From Dipteris shenzhenensis (Eukaryota; Polypodiophyta; Polypodiopsida; Gleicheniales): 64,000 nucleotides of DNA. The notes under the pieces are model-generated. The model searched no databases and was not told where the DNA came from. It worked only from the letters and a program-made list of their open reading frames with translations. The position numbers and the translations under genes are program-made. Location: assembly GCA_047967505.1 (NCBI GenBank), contig CM106541.1. One strand, 5' to 3'. The number at the start of each line of letters is the position of its first letter. The first letter of the stretch is position 1. Below are positions 34,501-46,300 of the stretch, piece by piece.

Positions 34501-37317
34501 GAATTAAAACTACCAGCGAATCTGTATTTGCTGAAGAAGAGTGGTACAGTGATAACTCTTCCATACTGACTCCATCTTGCGAATCGTCCAGCGATGCACG
34601 GCGCATTCGCTTAGCTGCAGGAATCGCACTGTCTCCCTCAACATCCCCATACTGGGCAGCCCAAAAAATAGAACAGTGTAAATCTTTTATTGGTGTAAGA
34701 TGTATCCACAATGGTGATATTACAAGTTCACTAGGGTATGCTTGAAAGCACATCTATCAAAATCAAAAACAAGATAAACAAAGTGAAACAGAGTAATAGA
34801 AGACCAGGGAGCAGACCTCTTCCCTTCCAGCCTTTGTGTTCATGGTGGTGGTCCCAGCACCCATACCGCATGTATACTGAACAAACAAGCTGTCCCCGAG
34901 ACGACTACCCAAGAAGAAGAACATGTCTCCAATCATGGTCATGCACTTCAGAAAACACAACAATCAGTCGACCGTTTCACATGTAATGCATATATCTAGG
35001 TGAATCCAGGAACATGCCCAAACTCATCCTTAAAAACACAAAGTTTCAATCTCATGATAGTCACTCATAATTTTGAAAACCATAAACTCCATCATGCATA
35101 GCAGGGACTAGCTACTATGACATCTCCACTGACGTCATCAGCGTCTAATAGTGGGTGTAGACCATAGTATAAACATATGCTCTCACACATACAAATCCAC
35201 ACACTTACACATACTTGAGCATCCATTTACACAAAGGTCTTCGTACTGAGTTTCTGTCGGCACTTCAAGGGTGAAGGGCAGACTCAGCTGTGACAAAGGC
35301 TAGCACTAAAGGAGAAGGCTAATCAAAACTATAACTTCATTGTGAAAACTATACAATTTCATTTTAGTCTCTCCCAGATGGGCATCTAAGCAAAAAATGC
35401 TTAGACAATCTAGCTGATAGGGCAACACATCATTTAAGATAGAATAATCTCTACTAGCAGTACTTTGTAATGAATTATCTCTACTAGCAGTTCATTGAAC
35501 ACTGTTAAGATCCCAGATTCAGACAGTCTTTACGGTAACATCCACATACAGGTCAATTATATGTATACTTACCGAAGTTAACACGGAAGCTCTTGACCTC
35601 ATTAGTTCCAGCCTTTGTACTGTCCTGTGAAAGTAGGACTGCAACTCTGAGAGATCTAGGAGGGAAAAAGAAAATGAAATTACAGTAACATGTGCCCAAT
35701 AGCATTAAGAATACACCATGTTGAATGAATGTTGATGAAGAACTAACTTCCACTCTCAAATTTAGAACCATAAGCTTGTACAAATCGTATGTAACCTTGC
35801 TTTTGTGAAAAATGTAAAGGGCATTGCAATTAAACCCTTCCATAGCCCAAACTGCATCCCTAGTCTTCTCATTCTCACTCTTGAACAAGCTCAGGTAGTT
35901 TTAGACTTTTTCATTTACATGCAGGAAAAAAAAAAGAGTTCAAAGGAAAAGACCAGACCCAACCTTGCCAAATGACAACTATGAAGCAAACCCGTCTAGA
36001 TTTTCTCAATTTCCACAAATGCAGTAGTGAATATTATTCATTCATGCATCCACATGCTCAATCCAATAACTCCAAGCAAGTTCCTCACAAGCTAATTACT
36101 TGACAAACACACCACTACAAACAGATGAAATTGTCATAAATCAGCTCCGCACAACTTGGACATGAAAATGAGGTGATATTCGCATGCTTTCAGATATAGG
36201 AAAGGATTCATCAATTTAAATACATTCTTCAGGAATGAAGAAGACATGATATTTGCCATCAATGATCAAGATTATCAGTTTCTGAATGGCATGGAAAGAT
36301 TGCAGATCTTCCCATCAGGATCTTGCTGAATGTATAAAGTAATCACTGAATATGTGAGAAAAAAACATACCTGCCATCAAATATTAGCGAGAGAAGAAGC
36401 AGATTTCCAGTTTTAGTGGAAAATAATGCAACATCATGTGATATCCATGTTGCCCGTGCTGAATCCAGTTCTACAGTGATCTTGGACTTGGGTAGTTCCC
36501 CACTGGAAATTTACACAACAGAATTCTTGATTGCTGATAGCAAGCATTTTTAAACTCCACAATGTCAAACTATCTTATAGCCTAGGAGAAACCTAGACCT
36601 TTTATCACCCCAAAACGAACAAAAAGCATACCTGCCTTCAGGTGCTGTGGCAAATTCATTCAAACCAAGCGTACAAGAAGCAGACTGCAGAAGGACGGTA
36701 ACTTTTTGTTAGAACTTGAAACCATACACATGATACAAGACTTCAAAATATAACGCACAAAATCTCACCTGACTATGATAATGGATGCTATTTGCAGCAA
36801 CAACAATAACTCCGCCAATAGGAGATGGAACTGCAAGCACCATGTATGCATCATACGGAAGGCTCTGCAACAATATGTTCTTATTCAGGATATTGCAAAT
36901 AGGCAAGTTGGCCAGTAGCCTAAGAGCTTTGAAGATAAGAGAGAAATAAATCACAAGCTGAAAACTTATTAAAGCAGAAATAAATCTCAAGTTGACAACT
37001 TACAGAAGCAGACCAAATCAGAGGATGCTGCTTCAAGGTCGTGTTAATGCTTAGAGCAGTGATCATACAAGTGTGCCTCTTTACTGATGCGCGCCCTGCC
37101 CAGGTGGGCTCATTCTCATGCAGAACAAGCAAAACTGGTTCAATATAGCCTGTAAACAACGCATCACAAGTTGACAACAAGCTGCTTCTAGCGTGCACAC
37201 GCTGTCAACACGTGTTTCAAACATGGAAGGTAGACTAAATCTTTCTCTCCTGTCTAATGTTTATATACATTTTCACATTCCCTGTTTCTATATACATATA
37301 CATACATATACATGTAC

Positions 37318-37348
<31 letters not shown>

Positions 37349-40300
37349 CATGTATATGTATATGTATATGTATATGTACATGTATATGTATATGTACATG
37401 TATATGTATATACGCATATGTATCTATACCGTATATACCTTCAGCATCACCAATCAAACTTTATTATCAAATTACAACTAAGTCGTCCTTGTAACACGGA
37501 ACTTTCAGCTAACCTACAGCCATCTGTCATACAGCTTTCCTGAGAAAGCATGATTGCCAGAGGGAAAGACCAATCAATGCCTTCCAATTCTCCTAAATTC
37601 TGTGACCTTTCAGAAACCAATAACAGCATGAAGGAAATGCTCAAATTATTGCCTGCCTTATGAATGCAAGAGGTGGTAGGCAGCCGGTTGAGAAACATAT
37701 TTGTATTTAACATGCAACATTGCTGTGTGAAGCCATCTGCTGAAACACTGGGTTCAGTCTCTCGATTTAAGCAGATTTAATGCATCGTCTTCCTTTCTGT
37801 CTCTTCCAATTTAAGTATAATCAAGCTCCACTTGCATACCAATCTCGGATGCATAATCAATGCAAGCTTTCAGGAAGTCTGACCTTTCAAATAGAGCAAC
37901 AGAAAAAGACAGACTTGAATTATAATGCTGTACTATAGATCAAGGAGCACTAAATAAAGCCCCTTCACAGCCAAACTTCCCACCATGACACCCTATCGTC
38001 ATTGCAAATAGTGCATCAATATTTCTTTGGATGGTGAGTATGAATTGGAGCACGAAAGGGCAAACATTATGCACTGTCTTGCAAACTTATAGACAACCAG
38101 GCAGCTATCAAGAATGCTCTGGATGGTTGAGTGTGAATTGGAACGCGAAAGGGCAACCATTACAGACCTCCTTGCAAAATTAAAAAAAATTAATAGCACC
38201 TTGAACCCTCCACAACTTGAAAGACTAGACTTCTTATATAGTCCATGTCCTTTTAAGCCTCCACACAATATCAACTTTGCATAACCCCTGCTTAAGATGA
38301 CAGTCGACCTTGGCCTTGGAGGTGGAATCTTAACATATTGAACCACCTCCTTAAAAATTAAAGCAGTTGCTAATGTCTGGCTGGACACTGTGTACACTCT
38401 TTGCTCAATTTTGGGAGCAGGGGCAAAAAGGTTCCAAGAGAACTCCCAAGCGTCGTGCCGTTTCCATAAGGCCTCACCTGAAGGCACCTTCTATATTCTC
38501 ACAGATCAAGGAATCGGCAGGTTGTATAGTGCACCATATTGACTGTTAGCACCTGCTCATTGGCTACCTTGGGCAATGAGCTGAAACCGTGAGAGGTAGG
38601 CCTCAAACAGCGGGTCTCTTCCTTCTGTTGGCACCCTTGTGGGGAGAGTTGTACGAATCTTTGGTAGCATACTATAACATGTTCCCTTTCTTTCTGTGTG
38701 CATGTGTGTTGCGGGGGGGGAGAGGGAAGGGGGGGGGGGGGTTCGCTTGCGGGAAAACAAAACAAAAGCAAGCTAGTTGTGACTATCCTTTCAAGCATCC
38801 AGACTTTCTACCAAACCAAGACCTTACTTCTGCAAGCACTCCAACTGCATCCTTCTTGAAAATACACAAGTATAAGCTAGAGTCAACCACAGGCAGAGAG
38901 GATGAATGTGAGCATGTGGTGACATCCTCAAGATAGATGGTCTCCCTCTCCAGAGCATCTAAAGGCTATCCTGATTGTTGCTGAAGCTGTGCGCTTTGAC
39001 TGATAGCCAAGGTGTCACCACAATGTAAATATCCTAAGTCAAAGTATAGTTGACCATTTATTTGATCATAATTAAAGAGTCTTAAATGTGTTAATTATGG
39101 TCAAAGAGTTATTTTAATGGTCAAAGGATTGACTACGGTCAAAGATACTTGACTCTAGTCAAGTAAACCTGACTGCAGTCAGAGAGTGTTGACTTCGGTC
39201 AACAAGACTTGGCATGCGCCAAGAGGGTTAACCCCGGTTAACCAAGATGTGCCAACTTCGGTTGGAGAGACTTGGCTATAATTAAGGCGCCTTGACCCTT
39301 GGTCAAAGCTCTTTAATTATAATCAAGAGTGTTGACTCCGGTCAACCAGAGAATATATATATATATTTATTTGTATATATATTTGTTTAGATGTGCACAT
39401 GTGTTCAGTGGGGACGCCCACCGTGACTAGAATTAGTCCACGGTGTGTTATTTGCATGGGGAGCAATATGCTCATGATTCTGATTTTGGTGAAATTTTAC
39501 AGCAAATGCAAGAGGGGCAATCCACCAGTCACTATTCCCTGAAAGATGGGTATTTAATGAAAGATGATTGCCTATGCATCACCCAGGAGATGAGGAAAAA
39601 GATTTTGGGGGAATGCCATGCACCTCCCTATGCTGGACATAGAGGAATTACAGCAACAACTCTAGCACTAGAGAGGTATTTCTTTTGGCCAGGAATGCGG
39701 AAAGATATACATCAGTTTGTTACTGAATGCCTTACGTGTCAGAAAATGAAGTATGATAGTCGGAAGGCACCTGGCCTACTTATGCATCTTCCCATGCCTC
39801 AGGCACCATGGGAAAGTATTACAATGGACTTTATTTTTAATTTGCCGAGATCAAAGTCAGGGAATGATGGGATTTGGACTATCATTGATAGATTCAGCAA
39901 GCAAGCTCATTTCATTCCGGTTCGCAAAACCATAAAGGCAGATCATATGGCTAAGCTTTTCATGGCACAAATTTTTAAACATCATGGTATGCCTATGTCC
40001 ATTGTTAGTGATCGAGATCCCAGAATGACCAGTCTATTCTGGAGAGCTTTATTTGATAACATGGGGACGAATCTGAATTTTTCTTCTTCTTTCCATCCCC
40101 AGACAGATGGTCAAAGTGAAGTAGCAAATTCTACAATTTTGGATATGCTGAAATGCTACGTGGGTGACCAAAGTTCAGACTGGGAAAAGTACCTACCGCT
40201 AGTAGAGTTTGCTTACAATAATACAGTACATAGCTCTACAGGGAAAGCCCCTTTTGAGGTCATATATGGGAAGGTGATTTTGCCACCTATATTGAGGACC

Positions 40301-43300
40301 AAAGATGAAATATTTGCATGATCAGTTTGTGAGAGACCTCCATACAGCTTATAGCCAAGTCCGGACAGCAATTGAAAGGTCTCAAGAGAAACATAAAAGA
40401 GCTGCAGATAAGCATAGGAGACAGTTAGATCTCAAGGAAGGGGATTCGGTACTTTTGAGGTTTGAAAAAGCTGAGCTCCGCAAGTTTAAAGGCAAACAGA
40501 AAGTGTATGCAAAGTTATCTCCCAGATACTATGGCCCTTTCAGGGTTACAGAAACAATAAATGAAGTTGCATACAGATTAGCATTGCCAGAGCATTGGAG
40601 GATTCACAATGCATTCCATGTGAGTCTTCTAAAGAAATTTCAGGGACCAGAGCCTATAGAACCAGTATCAGAAGATCCACCAGAAGTGGATGAGCTAGAG
40701 GAAGTCCTTCAGCCAGAGCAAATTGTGTACCATGCTGTACGTAAAGGCCCTCAGGGTAAGGAGTTTTACAGGTATCTTGTAAAATTCAAGAATTATACAG
40801 CATTAGATGCCAAGTGGATGGACGAAGACATGTTATCCGATCATCCACAGCTTTTGGATGTTTACAAGGAAGCTTTTCAGTTGAGGTCAACTGAATAGAA
40901 GCCGAGGGGATGTCACCACAATGTAAATATCCTAAGTCAAAGTATAGTTAACCATTTATTTGATCATAATTAAAGAGTCTTAAATGTGTTAATTATGGTC
41001 AAAGAGTTATTTTAATGGTCAAAGGATTGACTACGGTCAAAGATACTTGACTCTAGTCAAGTAAACCTGACTGCGGTCAGAGAGTGTTGACTTCGGTCAA
41101 CAAGACTTGGCATGCGCCAAGAGAGTTAACCCCGGTTAACCAAGATGTGCCAACTTCGGTTGGAGAGACTTGGCTATAATTAAGGCGCCTTGACCCTTGG
41201 TCAAAGCTCTTTCATTATAATCAAGAGTGTTGACTCCGGTCAACCAGAGAATATATATATATTTATTTGTATATATATTTGTTTAGATGTGCACATGTGT
41301 TCAGTGGGGACGCCCACCGTGACTAGAATTAGTCCACACTGTGTTATTTGCATGCAAAGCGCTAACAATTAATGGGTACCATGGTGGTGCGCTTTAATTA
41401 ATTGTTGCAGGTAGGAAGGATTATTTTTCCTAAGCGTAATGGGAGCCTAACAAGCATCTAGGAGGCGGTTCGTGTGACCGAGAGCTTTGAAGACTCCAGA
41501 ATAGCCCTTAGTGGCATGTAATAGGACTTAGTTTAGATTCTAGACAAGTGGCATGTTGCCAATTTGAATTGAGCTTGAAGCTCTCGTAATAAAGTGGATT
41601 ATTCACGTTTTGTAACGTGGAGAGGTTTTCCAGACAGCTCTACGCTGAACTTCTGAAACAGATTTTCTCTCATGAATAAAGACCTTCGGGGGGGGTCCAG
41701 CCCAACGTTTTGTCATGGGCCCTAGTGCATCTTCAGAGAGAGGGAGTGAGGGAGAGCTTAGGAAAGCATAATTTCTCTCGTTTATGAGTGGTAATGGCTG
41801 TCTCTCACCAACGAGTCGGTTCCACAAGGGATCCACAAAGGAATTTCCCAAGCCAAACTTAGTCTAACCAATGGTTGGATTCTAGATGCAACAACGAGTC
41901 ATGCTTTGCAAGGTAGAGTGTACTGAAAACAATGTGCCACAAGGCAAGGTTGCAATTGGAAGCCCTCCACAAAACTATAGATATAACTGTTTATAACCAT
42001 TTCATAACGCTTTCGCATTATGAAATCACCAACATGCACAAATTTCCAATACTACTATTCTAATCATTGAAAAGAATCGTGAAACTAGATGGTTAAGTTG
42101 AATTCCTTTTAAGAGCACCTATACATATAGGATGAATATGAAAACATATTGAGCATTCTCTTTAAAAGTCTTAAACTTGCCATGCAGGAAAGTAAAATCC
42201 TTTATGTGTATCACATCCAACTCTCGCATGCTCACAACATAGGATGACTTCACATGTGCACACAATGTGCCACTAGGTCCGATACCCTCTTCATCCTCTC
42301 CAAAACCATAACCTTCCTGCAAAAATCAGCCAAAAATCTATTAACAAACTGGCACTTAGAGGTTCCAAAGGCAAACGCAATAACTTACTCAAAATTGGTG
42401 CAGGCATTATCACTTGCTTTATTGAAGTACACGAAGGCGAAGCTCCAATTTTCCGCACTACGGTAGCAAAACCTTGAAAACCAACTTAACCTACGACACC
42501 ATCATCATCGCCAGAGGTAATGTAGAAGAAAGAGACGCAATAGGGCCGTTATAGGGGGGGGGGGAATACAACCTAGGGAAGAAATGTATGCAATTTGCAA
42601 GTGCTAAGCATGCTAGCACTTGGGACTGGTGAGCATCGCAATGAATGGATATAGCAAAACAGGGCAAGTCCTCACATTATTTCAAAATCTTTATTTTATA
42701 TATAGTAGAAGTCAGTTCCATCCATCCTGAGGGCGATTAACATTGTTTTAGGGTTTTCTCTGCTTTGTACAAACTTGAGTCTGTCAATATGCTCAAGGCT
42801 GACATACAAATATGAGAGTCTTTAGCATAGACCAAACCATAAGCATTTTGTTGAATCTGCCAAATGAGACATGGATGTGTATATATACCTAGATGAATCC
42901 AGGAACATTTTGTTGAATCTGCCAAATGAGACATGGATGTGTAGGTGATTCATGATCTTGTTGTATTGAGCTATGGTCAATAGCAGCCTCCAGGTTGCTT
43001 CAGCTCTTAGTCTCATGGCAGCAGCAGCAATTGTTAGTGCCAAGTTGGAATGTGTACACACACTTGCCAACGTCCATTGTCTTTTCCGGCTCACAATTGA
43101 AAAGGAGCATGTTTTGAGAGTTGACGCAGTTGACTCTACATTAACTACCCAAGAGGTAGACGGTTGCTTCCAGGTGTTTACGTCCATGAAAAGACAGAAA
43201 ACCAAAGAAGAAGATCACATCAGGTGTGTATCTCCCTTTAATTGTAAGTTCTCTAAGGCCATGCCATTGCCTTTCCCTAAGCAATGGCCAACGCTACAGT

Positions 43301-46300
43301 ATATGACTATCAAAAATCAAGGGGCCCGCATGCACATCTCAACTTGGCACAAGTGGCTGCTGTTGCTGTCCTAAATAATCTAAGAGCTAGGGCAGCACTG
43401 AGCATCGAGGCTCTTGTTAAGAATGGCAAGTCATGCTTCAAATCCCCTAAATATACAAGAAGATCAACAATCACCTACGCTACCATGGATTCTAAAACCT
43501 TTCTCCTTTTTAGTTGCCTGGTTCATTACAATGTCCACCGTTGGAAACCCAAACCAGATACTCGCATCCAAATTGTCATGCCTTAGCATAACAACAAATA
43601 CAGGTTTTCCAAAAGCAAAGAGAAACCCCAATCATAATTAATGGATGGACCTAAACTATCAATATCAATTTCCAGACTATATACTTGCAAGCTCATACAC
43701 ACTAGTAAGAATGAAAATCATCGAAATATTAAGAATTACCTGAGCAGCTTTTAACATAATCATCTGACAATCATAAACAAGTGCCCCAGCACATCTTCCT
43801 TGAGGATCTTCTCGCAATAAAGGACCCTTTGGAAACTTCTCCCGACCTCTCTTTAGATATTGCCAATCAGGGCCCTCAAAATAATGCATGGAGCTAAGAA
43901 ACGCATTAAAACAGTGTAAGCCTTTTTAAAACCCATTGGATGAGGTTTGCATCTGGCAATTTATCCCTCTATTTTGAATATTTCCTTCAGAACTAGATGT
44001 CGATGCAACTGATCTAGAAGTCATGTAGTACTTACCTTGTGCGCAGACTGTGCATTGAATCATCAAACTCTAGAACACTTATTTTTGCTTCACGGAAGGA
44101 CAGGATGATGGCATCTCTGCGCTTGCGCCCATCGTCCCTCCCATGAGATAAGACCGCCATGCTCTCAATATTTCCATGCAGTCTATACAAAAACAACATG
44201 AGCAATTCAACAAAAAAAACAAAACAAAGATGGTTGCATCAAATACAATAGATGTACTACTAGATATAAATCCTATCAGCTTCTAGGTAAAGTGCTATGC
44301 TCTTTAGCTTTCCATGCAGTCTCCATGATTTAAAGGATGCAAATCAGCATGACTACAATCAAACCAATTGAAAGCGCTTTCAATTTGTTGCAGCTACACG
44401 AGACTCCCTGTTTTTAATATAACAATCATGATACCTAGTTAACCTTGATATCCATGCTAGACCTCCCGCGCCGCATACCAAAGGAAGAATCTTGAACCAA
44501 TTTGAAACACACAGGTAAAAAGAAGAATCACTCTCAACAAGGACACTCAGATCTGAAATTATAGACAGCAGTAGAACAGCCAAAATAACTCAAGATATAT
44601 TGCTCAAAACACAAGTCCAAATCTAGCAGATGCCCAAGATGGAATTCGTGAGCACATTAGAATGAATGTGAGAGACACACACTCTCTTTTAGACTTGTAC
44701 AATGAAAAATAGATGTGCACATTCTTTTGCGCACATATACGTTTATTAAACCGTAAGTACAAGAATATTGTCTTTCATCTAAGCATAAATAAAAGAATTC
44801 AAGCATATGTCAAACCATTTCACATGTGTATAAGCATCATGACATACATGCAAGAATTCAAATTCAGTTTACTGTTCTTTATTACAGCAAGGATGGAGGA
44901 CAAAGATTCTACTATTGCCTCTTCTGCCCCTTCTCTTCCTTCCTCCTCCTCCTCCAGATTCCTCTCATTCACAATCCTGAACTTCGGAGAGTCAGGGAAG
45001 CTAGACGAACTACCTGATCTGGAAGATGAAAATCCAGAGCCATCTTGTGGCCCGGAAGTTGTGGAAGCTAACAACGGGGGTGGAGGCAAAACCGGAAGAC
45101 TTGTTGGACAACAAGGGGAAGATTCTCATTCCAGTGGACGGTGAAGAGCTTGAGAATTGGGAAGAGAGAGATGCCCACTCCCTAGCATTAATCATTGAGA
45201 CCACGGCGGACTCTGTTCTTCCGCACATCCAGATAGCCGAGACGTTTGTAGAGACGTGGGCTATCTTGAAGGATTTGTATGAAACGAACAATACATCTCG
45301 AATTCTGATGCTCCAACACCAACTGTACAATCTCGACATAAATGACTATTGCAAGAAGAGGCCGGGAAAATTTGTTTATGCAATCAGACGAGAAGGCTCT
45401 CGTGGCAAGGACAAGCTTGGCAAGGGTAAGTTCAAAGACTCCAAGAACAAAAGCAAGACCGAGGATGCACAGAAAAAGAGGTAGATGAAGTGCTTCTACT
45501 GTGAGAAGCTTGGTCATTCTGCTAAAGTGTGCTGCAAGAAGAAGGCGGACCTCAAGAAGAAGGAGTCTAAGTCCAAGGAGGAGCCAAAGACCGAATCGGC
45601 AAATGTCACGACCGGCGCTCTCTTCATCGTCACTGAGTACTGCTCCACTTATGCAGTCAGTGAAGGAGAGGAAGGTTGATATGTGGACAGTGGAGCTTCA
45701 AAGCACATGTCCAACAAGGAGTAGTTCAAAACCATGGAAGGTACGCATCCCGATTCCAAGGTCACTGTTGGGGATAACCGATCATGCCCTGTGAAGGGTA
45801 TCAGTAGTATTCCGTTCATTACGACTGCAGGAAACGAGGAGTTAATTTCCGGTGTACTGTATGTACCAAATTTGTGCAAGAGCCTATTGTCTGTTAGTCA
45901 GATGGACAAGCACAATATGTCAGTATTATTGGACAACAGCAAGGTCACTATCACATCCAAGGCAAATGGACACGTGGTGGCTCAAGGTGTCAAGGAACAT
46001 GGGCTATATCGGCTCAACGCTCTATTGGTGCACAAAGACCATGGAAGATCCAGATTATGGCATGAGCGGTTCAGTCATGTCAACTATGGCACTCTCTCCA
46101 AGATGCAGAAGACAAAGATGGTGGATGGACTTCCACCGATTGCAAGCAATTATCGTGTCTGCAGGGCTTGCGTGGAAGGCAAGCAACACAGGGACAAGTT
46201 CCCACAGGAGGCCTCATCACGGGCCACGAAGCCGCTCGAGTTGGTTCACGCCGACATCTGCCGCCCAATGTCGACAAATTTATTCGCAAGTTCGAGGTAT

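Larger units (their letters stand above)
39013..41722 (+). mobile_element. Gypsy-B, internally deleted member of the gypsy-A family
   Basis: In intron 4, antisense to CPSF160. The 5' LTR is cut at 39459 and fused at GCATG to the end of the RNase H/integrase region. Integrase, chromodomain and a full 3' LTR follow. About 5 kb (rest of LTR, primer site, gag, protease, RT, RNase H) is missing relative to gypsy-A. The shared parts of the two LTRs differ at only about six positions in ~447 plus a short TA-repeat indel, so the insertion is younger than gypsy-A. No matching target duplication is visible. Confidence 0.9.

Noticed and set aside
37193-37543. Tyr/Ile/Met/His-rich ORFs on both strands
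   Set aside because: Translations of the TATG/TACA microsatellite.
38711-38745. G-quadruplex element (runs of G)
   Set aside because: Simple G homopolymer runs with no conserved context; not supported as functional.
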